Assembly: GCF_007990505.1 (NCBI RefSeq)
Contig: NZ_AP019822.1
Location: 62,001 to 126,000, forward strand
Reading direction: 5' to 3'
Length of the DNA: 64,000 nt
Source: Pseudoleptotrichia goodfellowii
GTDB lineage: Bacteria; Fusobacteriota; Fusobacteriia; Fusobacteriales; Leptotrichiaceae
Positions 7,663-16,982 of this stretch are shown piece by piece. The position numbers and the translations under genes are program-made. Under the pieces are notes generated by a model. The model saw only the letters and a program-made list of their open reading frames with translations. It was not told the DNA's origin and did no database searches. Positions within the stretch are counted from its first letter, which is position 1; each line of letters begins with the position of its first letter.

Positions 7663-10062
7663 ATGCTGATTTCTTTAAATTGGTTAAAGCAATATATAGA
7701 TTTGGAAGGAAAAGAAGTAGGAGAATTGGAAAAGGCTCTTACGATGATCGGACAGGAAGTCGAGAAAATCGAAATAAAGGGGGATAATCTTGATAATGTT
7801 GTAGTAGGACATTTAATCGAAGTAAAAAAACATCCTAATGCCGACAGTTTGACCCTTTGTAAAGTGGATAACGGAAAAGAAATACTTCAAATAGTGTGCG
7901 GTGCTACAAATCATAAGACAGGAGATAAAGTTGCACTTGCACAGGTGGGAGCTAAATTAAGAGAAGACTTTACAATAAAAAAAGGAAAAATAAGAGGAGA
8001 AGAATCAAACGGAATGCTCTGTTCGGAAGACGAACTGGGTATAGGAAGCGATAAAGACGGAATTATAATATTGCCTGAAGATGCTCCTGTGGGAACTCCT
8101 TTAAAAGAATACTTAGGAATAAATGACACAGTATTCGAGTTGGAAATAACTCCCAACAGACCTGACTGCCTGTCGCATATAGGGATAGCAAGGGAACTTG
8201 CAGCATATTACGGAAAAGAATTGAAATATCCTGAAACAGCTATAAATAAAGAAATACAGGAAAAAACATCTGATAATATAAAAGTTAAGATAGAGGACAG
8301 CGATTTATCCCGAAGATATGTAACAAGAATATTAAAAGGTGTAACAGTAAAAGAAAGTCCGAAATGGCTTAAAGAAAGAATAGAAGCTGTAGGGTTAAGA
8401 AGTATAAATAACATAGTAGATGTTTCAAACTTTATTTTAATGGAGATGAATCATCCTAATCACGTGTTTGATTTGGATAAAATCGAAGGAAATGAAATAA
8501 TTGTAAAAACTGCAAACAAAGGAGATGTACTTGTTACTCTTGACGATCAGGAAAGAAAGCTCGAAAACGAGGATATTGTAATAGCCGACAGTAAAAAAAT
8601 ACTGGCTGTAGGCGGAGTAATGGGAGGTTTTGATTCTCAGGTTACCGACAGTACAAAAAATGTATTGCTTGAAGTTGCTCATTTCAATCCTCAAAATGTG
8701 AGAAAAACTTCGAGAAGATTGACATTATTCAGTGATTCTTCGTACAGATTTGAAAGAGGAATAGACGTTGAAAATGCCGTGAATGTAATAAACAGACTGG
8801 CAAATCTGATACAGGAAGTAGCAGGAGGAGAGATTTTAAGCGGATATGCAGAGCAATATCCCGTTCCACATGAAAACAGAACTACAGGACTTAATCTTGA
8901 AAGACTTCACAGATTTGTCGGAAAAGTTATACTGAAAGAAGAAGTTATAAAAATACTTGAAGGTCTTGAAATAAAAGTAGTCGATAAAGGGGAAAATCTT
9001 GAGCTTACAGCTCCTTCTTACAGAGGAGATTTAGAACTGGAACAGGATTATTTTGAAGAAGTAATCAGAATGTACGGTTTTGACAATATAGAAAATGTTT
9101 TACCGAAAGTAAATATAAATGAAAGCTCCACTCTTGATACGACAAAACTTACAGACACTGTGAAAAATATAGCTGCAAGTACAGGATTAAAAGAAGTGAT
9201 AAATTACAGTTTTATACCTAAAGACGGGCTTGAAAAAATAAAATTTACAGGAGTTAAGGGAGATAAACTGATAGATATTTCCAACCCGATAACTGAAGAT
9301 TTTGTTACTATGAGACCGACTTTACTTTACAGTTTGATAAAAAATGTCAAAGAAAATATAAACAGAAATGTTTCGGATATAAGATTTTTCGAGGTGAGCA
9401 GAACTTTTGAAAAAGCCGAAGAATTGGCAAAAGAAGAAATAAAGTTAGGAATTATTCTTGCAGGGGAAAAAGATAAAACTTTGTGGAATCCTAAGCCTGT
9501 ACCTTATGATTTTTATGATTTGAAAGGTATTGTAGAGGAAGTATTTTCAAAATTGAAATTTAAAAATTATTCCATAAAAAGATCGGTTCAAACGGAATTT
9601 CATCCGGGAAGATCTGCAGATGTATTTGTAGGAAACGAATGTGTAGGAAGTTTCGGAGAAATTCATCCTGATGTATTGGAAAATTTTGATTTAAACAGAA
9701 AATCAGTGCTTGTAGGAGAGTTCAATATTGATTTGATTAAAAAATATATAAGAAAGCCTTTTGTTTATCAGGGGCCGGTAAAATATCCGGCTGTACCGAG
9801 AGATATAGCATTGGTTATGAATGAAAATGTTTTAGTCGGAGATGTTTTAAAAACAGTTGAAAAAATAGATAAAAAAGTCGAGAAAGTGGAATTGTTCGAC
9901 ATATACAGAGGGCTTGGAGTAGAGCCGGGTAAAAAAAGTGTAGCTATAAGTGTGCTTTTAAGAGATAATTCCAAAACTCTTGAAGAAAAAGAAATAAATG
10001 ATATTATGGAAAAAATATTGAATAAAGTCAAAAAAGATTATATGGCTGAATTAAGACAATAG
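7663..10062 (+). CDS. pheT: Phenylalanyl-tRNA synthetase beta subunit
   Basis: Beta chain (799 residues, typical). Domains in order: N-terminal strand plus EMAP-II-like tRNA-binding domain (about 40-150), B3/B4 editing domain (about 210-400), B5 (about 405-475), pseudo-catalytic core, and the C-terminal FDX-ACB anticodon-binding domain (about 705-799, starting near PAVPRDIALV). It has a GGAGG site. It is followed after 25 bases by thiN with its own ribosome site. Confidence 0.97.
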   Translation: MLISLNWLKQYIDLEGKEVGELEKALTMIGQEVEKIEIKGDNLDNVVVGHLIEVKKHPNADSLTLCKVDNGKEILQIVCGATNHKTGDKVALAQVGAKLREDFTIKKGKIRGEESNGMLCSEDELGIGSDKDGIIILPEDAPVGTPLKEYLGINDTVFELEITPNRPDCLSHIGIARELAAYYGKELKYPETAINKEIQEKTSDNIKVKIEDSDLSRRYVTRILKGVTVKESPKWLKERIEAVGLRSINNIVDVSNFILMEMNHPNHVFDLDKIEGNEIIVKTANKGDVLVTLDDQERKLENEDIVIADSKKILAVGGVMGGFDSQVTDSTKNVLLEVAHFNPQNVRKTSRRLTLFSDSSYRFERGIDVENAVNVINRLANLIQEVAGGEILSGYAEQYPVPHENRTTGLNLERLHRFVGKVILKEEVIKILEGLEIKVVDKGENLELTAPSYRGDLELEQDYFEEVIRMYGFDNIENVLPKVNINESSTLDTTKLTDTVKNIAASTGLKEVINYSFIPKDGLEKIKFTGVKGDKLIDISNPITEDFVTMRPTLLYSLIKNVKENINRNVSDIRFFEVSRTFEKAEELAKEEIKLGIILAGEKDKTLWNPKPVPYDFYDLKGIVEEVFSKLKFKNYSIKRSVQTEFHPGRSADVFVGNECVGSFGEIHPDVLENFDLNRKSVLVGEFNIDLIKKYIRKPFVYQGPVKYPAVPRDIALVMNENVLVGDVLKTVEKIDKKVEKVELFDIYRGLGVEPGKKSVAISVLLRDNSKTLEEKEINDIMEKILNKVKKDYMAELRQ

Positions 10063-10087
10063 TCACAAAAAATGAGAGGAATCCCGA

Positions 10088-10747
10088 ATGAGAAAGTGTG
10101 TAATTTTTTTGAACGGAGAGTATACATATTCACAGCAATTTATAGATGATTTATTTGATGAAAATACGATCTGTTTATGTGCAGATGGTGGAGCAAATTC
10201 TGCACATAAATACAATAAAAAGCCGTTGTATATTATCGGTGATTTAGATTCTGTAAATGCCAAAATTTTAGAGGACTATAAAAAGCAAGGTGTAAATATT
10301 GTGAAATATAATCCCGAAAAAGATTATACCGACTTTGAGCTGATTTTGCAGAAAGTCGAAGAGCTTGAAAAGGATGGCGATTTTAAATTTGATTCTATGA
10401 GTATACTCGGTGCTTTAGGAAAAAGAATTGATTTGACTCTCAATAATATTTTTCTTATGGAAAAATATAAAAATATTAAAATTTTAACTGAAAACGAAGA
10501 AATATTTTATACTGAAAGTTCTTTTTCTTTGAATAATAAAAAAGGTTACGGTTTTTCAATTATTCCCCTTGATAATATTATAGGAAATTTGACATTAAAA
10601 GGGTTTAAGTATGAACTGGATAGTGTGAATGTAGAAAGAAAATCTTCACGACTTGTGAGTAATATCATTGAAAAAGAAGTGTGCAGTGTGAGTTTTACAA
10701 GAGGGAAAATGATAGTAATTTTGAGAAAAAATGTAACTGAAGATTAA
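10088..10747 (+). CDS. thiN: Thiamine pyrophosphokinase
   Basis: TPK family protein (219 residues) converting thiamine + ATP to thiamine diphosphate. Signature segments are CADGGANSAHKY, IGDLDSV and EKDYTDFELIL in the N-terminal catalytic domain, with a C-terminal beta-sandwich binding domain (about 140-219). It starts 25 bases after pheT behind AGAGGAAT, so it is likely an operon member. No TPP riboswitch is seen; linkage to pheST probably gives constitutive expression (inference). Confidence 0.93.
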   Translation: MRKCVIFLNGEYTYSQQFIDDLFDENTICLCADGGANSAHKYNKKPLYIIGDLDSVNAKILEDYKKQGVNIVKYNPEKDYTDFELILQKVEELEKDGDFKFDSMSILGALGKRIDLTLNNIFLMEKYKNIKILTENEEIFYTESSFSLNNKKGYGFSIIPLDNIIGNLTLKGFKYELDSVNVERKSSRLVSNIIEKEVCSVSFTRGKMIVILRKNVTED

Positions 10748-10753
10748 AATAAT

Positions 10754-10876
10754 ATAAAATTTATAGTATTAGTAGTATTGTCTGTAATGATGCTAAATTC
10801 TTGCTTTGCTTTATGGTCGGCATCACAAGCAGGTACTGGTAAATATTGCGGAATAAGAAAATGTCCAAAAGAATAA
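10754..10876 (+). pseudogene. Small lipoprotein-like frame with ATA in place of the start codon
   Basis: Reading from ATA at 10754 gives a 40-residue peptide: a hydrophobic signal-like stretch (KFIVLVVLSVMMLNSC), a lipobox-like LNSC and a short tail with two more cysteines ending CPKE. It begins 6 bases after the thiN stop and has no ribosome site. The signal-peptide pattern is unlikely to be chance, but the absence of ATG/GTG/TTG at the natural start suggests a decayed gene, or non-standard ATA initiation. Confidence 0.35.
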
Positions 10877-11089
10877 TTATTTAAAAAAATAAATATTATG
10901 TTACATAGAAACAAAGATAAAAAGTTTATATTAAAAAGATTAAAAAAGAAAATGTACTAAAAAACCGAAGCTCAAATAAAAAAGAAAATAAAGAAAAAAG
11001 CGAAAAAAATAAAGGATATATTTCGTGTTTTTCATTTGCAAATGTAAAAAAGATAAAGTATAGTCATGTTGTAAAGACATGTTGAAAAG

Positions 11090-11130
11090 AACAGCTTACA
11101 TTTATTGAAAAGTTAAATGTAAGCTGTTTT
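11090..11130 (+). terminator. Strong rho-independent terminator upstream of tRNA-Gln
   Basis: AACAGCTTACATTTA (11090-11104) is perfectly complementary to TAAATGTAAGCTGTT (11114-11128), with a 9-base loop and a TTTT end. It could end the pheS-pheT-thiN transcript. Confidence 0.8.
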
Positions 11131-11222
11131 GTAATGTAGATTAATATTTGAAGTTGAATATTAAATCCGATGTTTTTTCATTTGAGCTATTTGAGTTTTA
11201 TGAAAAATTTTAATAAAAAGTC

Positions 11223-11251
11223 TTGACAAAAAAACAAAATTTATATATAAT
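11223..11251 (+). promoter_or_regulatory. Promoter of tRNA-Gln
   Basis: TTGACA (11223-11228), 17-base spacer, TATAAT (11246-11251). Confidence 0.8.
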
Positions 11252-11291
11252 ATCACTTGTCTTGATGTGAATATCAGGATAAATTTAAGAT

Positions 11292-11366
11292 TGGGCTGTC
11301 GCCAAGCGGTAAGGCACTGGACTTTGACTCCAGCATGCAATGGTTCGAATCCATTCAGCCCAGCCA
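11292..11366 (+). tRNA. tRNA-Gln (anticodon TTG)
   Basis: 75 bases. Acceptor TGGGCTG pairs with CAGCCCA, then discriminator G and encoded CCA. Anticodon stem CTGGA/TCCAG encloses loop CTTTGAC, giving TTG. The T-arm has the GGTTCGAATCC core. Confidence 0.96.
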
Positions 11367-11391
11367 CTTTAAAATTAAATGGTTATTATAT

Positions 11392-11420
11392 AAACTGCCG
11401 AATAAAAACGGCAGTTTTTT
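11392..11420 (+). terminator. Terminator after tRNA-Gln
   Basis: AAACTGCCG (11392-11400) and CGGCAGTTT (11409-11417) form a 9-bp stem with an 8-base loop, followed by a T-run. Confidence 0.88.
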
Positions 11421-11525
11421 CTATATTGTAATTTATTCAAGCTTTTGTTATAATTTTTAGTGATTAAAGGGTGAGGGAATCATTCTCATTTTGTACTTTA
11501 TTAAAGCGAAAGGAATGATAATTAT

Positions 11526-12953
11526 ATGAAGTTATCGGAATATGTTGCTGAAGATTCTTTATGTGAGAAAAAAGAGGCGGTTGAAAAAAATAAACCGAAA
11601 AGTTGGCTGAAAACGGTGAGTGCTTTTGCAAACGGGACAGGTGGAGTTTTAATTTTCGGAATTTCGGATAAAGACGAACTTAAAGGTCTGAAAGATTATA
11701 AAAAAGACGGCGAATATATCAGTGAAATTATTAAATCAAAGATAGAACCTGTTCCTGAAATAAGAATGGAAAATATTAGTGAAGAAGGTAAAAATTACAT
11801 TTTTCTTTATGTAAATGAAGGGAAAGAAACTCCGTATTATTTTGTGGACAGCGGTAATCGTATTGCATATGTAAGAATAGGAAATGAAAGTGTAACAGCC
11901 AAAAATTCTGATTTAAAGCAATTAATACTTAAAGGAATGAATATGACATATGATTCTTTAAATACGAATATAAAAATAGACAATATGTCTTTCAGTAAAT
12001 TAAGGTCCGTATATTATTTAAAAACGGGAAATGAATTTGAAGAGTCTGATTTTGTTTCATTTGGACTGCTGAATAATGACAAATCACTTACAAATGCAGG
12101 TATTCTTTTTTCGGATATGCCTTCAATCAGGCATTCCAGAGTTTTCTGTACAAGATGGAACGGATTGGATAAAGCTTCGGGACGTGACGAAGCATTGGAT
12201 GATAAAGAATTTAAGGGGAGCTTACTCTTATTGTTGGAAAATTCGATAGATTTTATAAAAAATAATTCAAAGAAAAAATGGAAAAAAGCAAAAGATACCA
12301 GAATTGAAATGCCGGACTATCCTGAAAGGGCAGTACAGGAAGCAATTGTAAATGCTTTGATTCATAGAGATTATACTGAACTTGGCAGTGAAATTCATAT
12401 TGATATGTTTGATGACAGAATGGAGATATATTCTCCCGGAGGAATGCCTGACGGAAGCACTGTTCAGAATTCCGATATTAAAAATATTCCTTCCAAAAGA
12501 AGAAATCCTGTTATTGCAGATTTATTTAACAGAATGAACCTTATGGAAAGAAGGGGAAGCGGACTTAAAAAAATATTATCAGATTATTATAATGCAGTAA
12601 ATTATTCTGAAGATAAAAATGTTGAATTTAAGTCTACAAATAAAGATTTCTGGGTAATTTTGAAGAATTTGAATTATGTCGTAAAAGATGTCGTAAAAGA
12701 TGTCGTAAAAGATGTCGTAAAAGATGTCGTAAAAGATGTCGTTAAAATAAATGACAGATATAAAAGAATTCTACGGGAAATGTCTAAGAATCCAGATATA
12801 ACTGCAAAAAAATTAAGCAATATATTGGAAGTAAGTGAAAGAACTGTTCAGAGAGATATCAATAAATTGAAATCGGATAAAAAAATTATGAGAGAAGAAG
12901 GCTTGAAAAAAGGAAAATGGAGAGTAAAAGCTGAAAAAGACAGGGAGAATTAA
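11526..12953 (+). CDS. AlbA_2/Schlafen-type ATP-binding regulator with VVKD repeat
   Basis: 475 residues. The N-terminal AlbA_2 (divergent AAA-4, Schlafen-like) domain spans about 1-125 (SFAFANGTGGVLIFGISD region). A GHKL-like ATPase module spans about 260-370 (RAVQEAIVNALIHRDY, IYSPGGMPDG, ERRGSGLKKI). The C-terminal winged helix is at about 412-470 (ITAKKLSNILEVSERTVQRDI). These proteins are usually annotated as putative transcriptional regulators or RNA-binding proteins; the function is not established. Between ATPase and winged helix lies a pure tandem repeat of VVKD coded by 12-bp units (12678-12749), which would act as a length-variable linker. The acyltransferase gene follows after 5 bases. 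Confidence 0.82.
   Translation: MKLSEYVAEDSLCEKKEAVEKNKPKSWLKTVSAFANGTGGVLIFGISDKDELKGLKDYKKDGEYISEIIKSKIEPVPEIRMENISEEGKNYIFLYVNEGKETPYYFVDSGNRIAYVRIGNESVTAKNSDLKQLILKGMNMTYDSLNTNIKIDNMSFSKLRSVYYLKTGNEFEESDFVSFGLLNNDKSLTNAGILFSDMPSIRHSRVFCTRWNGLDKASGRDEALDDKEFKGSLLLLLENSIDFIKNNSKKKWKKAKDTRIEMPDYPERAVQEAIVNALIHRDYTELGSEIHIDMFDDRMEIYSPGGMPDGSTVQNSDIKNIPSKRRNPVIADLFNRMNLMERRGSGLKKILSDYYNAVNYSEDKNVEFKSTNKDFWVILKNLNYVVKDVVKDVVKDVVKDVVKDVVKINDRYKRILREMSKNPDITAKKLSNILEVSERTVQRDINKLKSDKKIMREEGLKKGKWRVKAEKDREN
12678..12749 (+). repeat. 12-bp tandem repeat coding (VVKD)n
   Basis: Five perfect copies of GTCGTAAAAGAT (12678-12737) and one changed copy (12738-12749). The unit is a multiple of three, so copy-number change would keep the frame while changing the length of a charged linker. 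Confidence 0.95.
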
Positions 12954-12958
12954 AACAT

Positions 12959-14704
12959 ATGAAAAAAAACAGAAGAATAGAGGAAATAGATGTCTTAAGG
13001 GCTGCAGCTCTTATTATGATTTGCTTGTATCACTGGTTTACATATAAAGGAATGTATGTAGGAGTTATTATATTTTTTGCATTAAGTGGATACTTATTTA
13101 CAAGTTCGTTATTATCGAGAGATTTTTCGTGCTTTAATGTCATAAAAAGAAGAATGTCGAAAATTTATCCTGCCCTTCTTACGGTAATACTTGTTTCGAC
13201 AATAGTTTTAATCATTATGAACGGAGGTCTGGAAGAAAAGTATAAAAACAGTGCATTTTTTTCTGTAATAGGACTCAATAATATTCATCAGATAATCTCG
13301 GGAATATCGTATTTTGACAGCTATAATATAATTTTGCCGCTGACTCATATATGGGCATTATCTTTTCAAATACAAATGTATGTTTTTTTCCCTTTTATTT
13401 TGAAAGGGTTGAAAAAATTCAAGCTGAAAGATGAGCTTATAGGGATTATTTTTTTTGGAATAAGTGTTTTGTCGGCGTTATTAATGGGTTATAAATATTA
13501 TAAAGGTGCCGATATTTCGAGAATATATTACGGTACGGACACAAGAGCTTTTACTTTTTTTGTCGGAGCTGCCGTTGCAATGTTTTACAATAAAAGGGAA
13601 ATAAGCAAAGAATCCGAAAAGATAAAAGTCCTTTTGGCAGGAATGTCAGGAATTTTTCTTTCGGTGATATTTGCTTTAACTGTTGATTATAAAAATCCTC
13701 TCGGATATTACGGTTTATTATATTTTATAAGTGTTTTATCGGCATTTTCGGCAGTACTGTTTACAAAAATAAAATTGAGAAAATTACAAATTCCTTTTTT
13801 ATCAGGAATGAAGAAAGTTTTGTCGTTGCTTGGAAGACGTGAGTATCATTATTATTTATGGCAATATCCTTTGATGATATTTATGAGAGAAATTTTCAAA
13901 TGGTCAAAAGTCGGTTTTTTAAGTCAATTTATCCTTGAAATACTGATTTTAATAGTAATTTCCGAAATAAGTTATTTTATTTTTGAAAAGAAAAATTTAA
14001 AAGTGCCGAATTATGCAATGCCGGGAATTATTATAATGCTTTTGCTTTTCGCTCCTTTGTATAAAAATAAAGATTTGGAAGAAATGAAAACAGTACAGGC
14101 ACAGATAAAAGAAGAAACTGTCAAAGAAATTGAAAAAGAGACTGTAACAGAAACAGAAGAAAAAACTGAAAAGACGGATGAGAAAAAGGAAGAAAAAAAA
14201 TCGGAAGAAGAAAAGCAGAAAACGGAAAATATTGACGACAGAAATATCCTGTTTATAGGAGATTCGGTCCTTGAAATGACAAAGCCTGAACTTGAGAAGA
14301 AATATCCTAATGCGATAATTGACGTGAAAATCGGTAGGCAATTTTCAGAATTGGCGGGATTACTGACTGAATTTAAAAATTCGGGAAAACTCGGGAAAAC
14401 AGTTGTAATAGCATTGGGAACAAACGGTCCGATTTTAGATGAAGATGCAAAAAAAGCAATGGCAATACTTGAAGGACACGATGTGTATTTTGTAAATTCG
14501 GTAGTGGCACGACCTTGGGAAAAAAGAGTAAACAGAGAAATAGCCAATATTGCCAAAAACTACGGGAATGTAAAGATTATAGACTGGTATTCTTATGCTA
14601 AAGGAGAAAAAGAATATTTTTATAAAGACGGAGTACATCCTAAGCCCGCAGCTGCTAAAAAATATGTTAATCTTGTATATTCTGCAGTAAGTAAAAATAA
14701 GTAG
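12959..14704 (+). CDS. OatA-like acyltransferase 3 with SGNH esterase domain
   Basis: 581 residues. Residues 1-375 are a multi-helix acyltransferase-3 membrane domain (N-terminal RRIEEIDVLRAAALIMICLYHWF with the conserved histidine). Residues about 380-430 are a Lys/Glu-rich linker. The C-terminal SGNH domain has S436 (GDSVLE), a GTNG block and D557/H560 (DGVHP). This layout fits O-acetyltransferases such as OatA, which move acetyl groups across the membrane onto peptidoglycan or polysaccharide. The target here is unknown. It is coupled to the preceding gene (5-base gap, GGGAGA site). A poly-T/poly-A hairpin follows at about 14710-14735. Confidence 0.85.
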   Translation: MKKNRRIEEIDVLRAAALIMICLYHWFTYKGMYVGVIIFFALSGYLFTSSLLSRDFSCFNVIKRRMSKIYPALLTVILVSTIVLIIMNGGLEEKYKNSAFFSVIGLNNIHQIISGISYFDSYNIILPLTHIWALSFQIQMYVFFPFILKGLKKFKLKDELIGIIFFGISVLSALLMGYKYYKGADISRIYYGTDTRAFTFFVGAAVAMFYNKREISKESEKIKVLLAGMSGIFLSVIFALTVDYKNPLGYYGLLYFISVLSAFSAVLFTKIKLRKLQIPFLSGMKKVLSLLGRREYHYYLWQYPLMIFMREIFKWSKVGFLSQFILEILILIVISEISYFIFEKKNLKVPNYAMPGIIIMLLLFAPLYKNKDLEEMKTVQAQIKEETVKEIEKETVTETEEKTEKTDEKKEEKKSEEEKQKTENIDDRNILFIGDSVLEMTKPELEKKYPNAIIDVKIGRQFSELAGLLTEFKNSGKLGKTVVIALGTNGPILDEDAKKAMAILEGHDVYFVNSVVARPWEKRVNREIANIAKNYGNVKIIDWYSYAKGEKEYFYKDGVHPKPAAAKKYVNLVYSAVSKNK

Positions 14705-14750
14705 TTTTTATTTCCTTTTTTAATAAAAAAGGAAAGAGTTAAAGAAATAT

Positions 14751-14779
14751 TTGAAAAACACTTTTATTTTTGGTATACT
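14751..14779 (+). promoter_or_regulatory. Promoter of pgi
   Basis: TTGAAA (14751-14756), 17-base spacer, TATACT (14774-14779), preceded by TGG (extended -10). Confidence 0.78.
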
Positions 14780-14833
14780 GAATATATAGAAATATTAAAA
14801 ATAAAGATTTTATAAGAAATGGAGTTAATTATT

Positions 14834-16189
14834 ATGAAATTGAATTTTAGTTATCAGTTTGCGAAAAACTTTTTTAATGAAGCTGAACTGGATCAAATTA
14901 AACCTTATACGGAACTTGCGAACGAAGTTCTGACAAAAAAAAGCGGAGCGGGAAATGACTTTTTAGGATGGATTTCATTACCTGAAGATTATGACAAAGA
15001 AGAATTTGGAAGAATAAAAAAAGCTGCAGAAAAAATAAAAAACGACTCGGAAGTTTTAATTGTAATAGGGATAGGAGGCTCTTATTTAGGAGCAAAAGCC
15101 GCAATAGAGTTTTTATCTCACAGTTTTTATAATAATTTGCCTAAAGAAAAAAGAAAAACTCCTGAAATCTATTTTGCGGGAACAAATATGAGCAGTACAT
15201 ATTTGAATCATTTAATAGATTTATTGGGAAACAGAGATTTTTCGGTAAATGTGATTTCCAAATCGGGAACTACTACAGAGCCGGCAATAGCTTTCAGAGT
15301 GTTTAAAAAACTCCTTGAAGAAAAATATGGAAAAGAAGAAGCTGCAAAAAGAATTTACGCTACTACGGATAAATCTAAAGGAGCATTGAAAACTCTTGCA
15401 ACTACTGAAGGATATGAAACATTTACAGTACCTGACAATGTCGGAGGAAGATTTTCCGTTTTAACGGCAGTAGGATTACTTCCGATAGCTGCTGCAGGGA
15501 TAAATATAGATGAACTTATGGCGGGAGCAAAAGATGCCATGAATGACTACTCTAACGGATCTTTTGAAGAAAATCAGACTTTACAGTATGCGGCAATAAG
15601 AAATATTTTGCATAGAAAAGGAAAAGATGTGGAAATTCTTGTGAATTATGAGCCGAGATTACATTATTTTTCCGAATGGTGGAAACAGTTATTCGGTGAA
15701 TCCGAAGGAAAAGACGGAAAAGGACTTTATCCGTCATCGGTAGATTTTTCTGCTGATTTGCATTCGCTTGGACAGTATATTCAGGAAGGAAAAAGAACAA
15801 TGTTTGAAACGGTAGTTTCTATAGGGTCTCCCGAATCAGAATATACAATAGAAAGTGATAAGGACAATCTTGACGGACTTAACTTTATAGCGGGAAAAAC
15901 ATTGGATTATGTAAATAAAAAGGCGACAGACGGAGTTATATTGGCACATATTGACGGAAGTGTTCCGAATCTGACTGTAAATATACCTGAAGTTACACCT
16001 TATCATTTAGGTTATGCTTTTTATTTCTTTGAAAAAGCATGCGGAGTAAGCGGATATTTATTGGGTGTGAATCCTTTCGATCAGCCGGGAGTGGAAGCAT
16101 ATAAAAAAAATATGTTCGCTCTGTTAGGTAAACCGGGATATGAAGAAGAAGGTAAAAAACTCGAAGAAAAACTGAAAAATATGAAATAA
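14834..16189 (+). CDS. pgi: Glucose-6-phosphate isomerase
   Basis: Phosphoglucose isomerase of the short bacterial type (451 residues), interconverting glucose-6-P and fructose-6-P. Motifs: [25 protein letters not shown] (sugar-phosphate binding), [13 protein letters not shown] and [10 protein letters not shown] near the C terminus. The ATG at 14834 is chosen because GGAG at 14821-14824 sits 9 bases before it; an in-frame ATG at 14819 overlaps that ribosome site. It has its own promoter and is followed by a strong terminator. Confidence 0.97.
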   Translation: MKLNFSYQFAKNFFNEAELDQIKPYTELANEVLTKKSGAGNDFLGWISLPEDYDKEEFGRIKKAAEKIKNDSEVLIVIGIGGSYLGAKAAIEFLSHSFYNNLPKEKRKTPEIYFAGTNMSSTYLNHLIDLLGNRDFSVNVISKSGTTTEPAIAFRVFKKLLEEKYGKEEAAKRIYATTDKSKGALKTLATTEGYETFTVPDNVGGRFSVLTAVGLLPIAAAGINIDELMAGAKDAMNDYSNGSFEENQTLQYAAIRNILHRKGKDVEILVNYEPRLHYFSEWWKQLFGESEGKDGKGLYPSSVDFSADLHSLGQYIQEGKRTMFETVVSIGSPESEYTIESDKDNLDGLNFIAGKTLDYVNKKATDGVILAHIDGSVPNLTVNIPEVTPYHLGYAFYFFEKACGVSGYLLGVNPFDQPGVEAYKKNMFALLGKPGYEEEGKKLEEKLKNMK

Positions 16190-16200
16190 AAATTATAAAG

Positions 16201-16273
16201 ACAAAAGGCTGTTTTAAATGGAGAAATTTTAACGGAAGATTTTCCCGTTATAAAAACAGTTCTTTTGTTTTTT
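16201..16273 (+). terminator. Terminator after pgi
   Basis: ACAAAAGGCTGTTTT (16201-16215) pairs, with a small bulge, with AAAACAGTTCTTTTGT near 16253-16268. An inner AACGG/CCGTT hairpin sits in the loop and a T-run follows. Confidence 0.75.
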
Positions 16274-16303
16274 AAATTTTCGGAATAAATCGGAAGGAGC
16301 CTG

Positions 16304-16906
16304 ATGGAAAAAGCATTAATAGAGAAAATGAATAAAGATATGACTGAAATAAAAAATCTTTGGGAAAAAGTAAGCGAAGGTAATGATCGGGAGAAAGAAA
16401 AAATTGGTTCGGAAAAGAGCCTGTTTCCAGAAAAAATAAAAGATTATGCACAAGTATATAAAGACTTCGGAACATTTTTTGCCGAGTATAATATGGGAAT
16501 TGTTACTCATGAAGATTTTATCAAAGTGAGAAATACGATTAATAAACTTTACAAAGAAGTAAAAAAAGAAATTTTTGATAAATCAGCTGTTGAAAATACG
16601 GTAAATGAATTTCAGGAAATAAGAATAACGGGAAGCGGGAAATTATCCGAGGAGATTATAAAGAAGTCGACGGAAGATTTTAAAAAACTTGAAGGAATAA
16701 TAAAAAACAAAAGTTGGGAAAAAGAAACCGAATTTATACACGAAAGACATAAACATTATAATAAAATAAAAGAATGGTTTGACGGAAATATTCTGAGAGA
16801 CTTGGAGCTTTACAGCAGTATTTTCGATACAATGGTAAACTTCGACATAAGTGTCAGACAAATGGCGAAAAATAAAGATCCTTATATATTCGTTTCGGAA
16901 GATTAG
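16304..16906 (+). CDS. Hypothetical helical cytoplasmic protein
   Basis: 200 residues, not recognised. It has no signal peptide or membrane segment and is rich in Lys/Glu with few cysteines. It is predicted mostly alpha-helical, with amphipathic stretches at about 1-35 and 115-150. The start has GGAAGGAG 5 bases upstream, so it is a real gene. It lies between the pgi terminator and the M18 peptidase gene, which has its own promoter, so it may be monocistronic. Confidence 0.75.
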   Translation: MEKALIEKMNKDMTEIKNLWEKVSEGNDREKEKIGSEKSLFPEKIKDYAQVYKDFGTFFAEYNMGIVTHEDFIKVRNTINKLYKEVKKEIFDKSAVENTVNEFQEIRITGSGKLSEEIIKKSTEDFKKLEGIIKNKSWEKETEFIHERHKHYNKIKEWFDGNILRDLELYSSIFDTMVNFDISVRQMAKNKDPYIFVSED

Positions 16907-16922
16907 TTCGGGAAAACTGTTC

Positions 16923-16951
16923 TTGAAAAATTATATAAAATGATGTAAAAT
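16923..16951 (+). promoter_or_regulatory. Likely promoter of the M18 aminopeptidase gene
   Basis: TTGAAA (16923-16928), 17-base spacer, TAAAAT (16946-16951). Confidence 0.55.
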
Positions 16952-16982
16952 GATAAACTCAAAAAGAAAGGTGAGATGTACT

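Larger units (their letters stand above)
10748..11291. other. Long intergenic region between thiN and tRNA-Gln
   Basis: It contains a lipoprotein-like frame without a normal start (10754-10876), and a Lys-rich frame at 10898-11047 interrupted by a TAA at 10958-10960. It also holds a strong terminator (11090-11130) and the tRNA-Gln promoter (11223-11251). Both frames look like remnants of small genes rather than intact ones. Confidence 0.5.

Noticed and set aside
10748-10760. A TPP riboswitch controlling thiN
   Set aside because: thiN follows pheT after 25 bases, leaving no room for the conserved THI-box.
12678-12749. The tandem repeat as a CRISPR array
   Set aside because: Units are 12 bp with no spacers and lie inside a coding frame; no cas genes are present.
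13997-14556. Two minus-strand frames within the acyltransferase gene
   Set aside because: Both are F/S-rich shadows of the Lys/Glu-rich linker and SGNH region of the real gene.
11367-14704. A genomic island integrated at tRNA-Gln
   Set aside because: No integrase, no direct repeat of the tRNA 3' end, and base and codon use match the neighbours.
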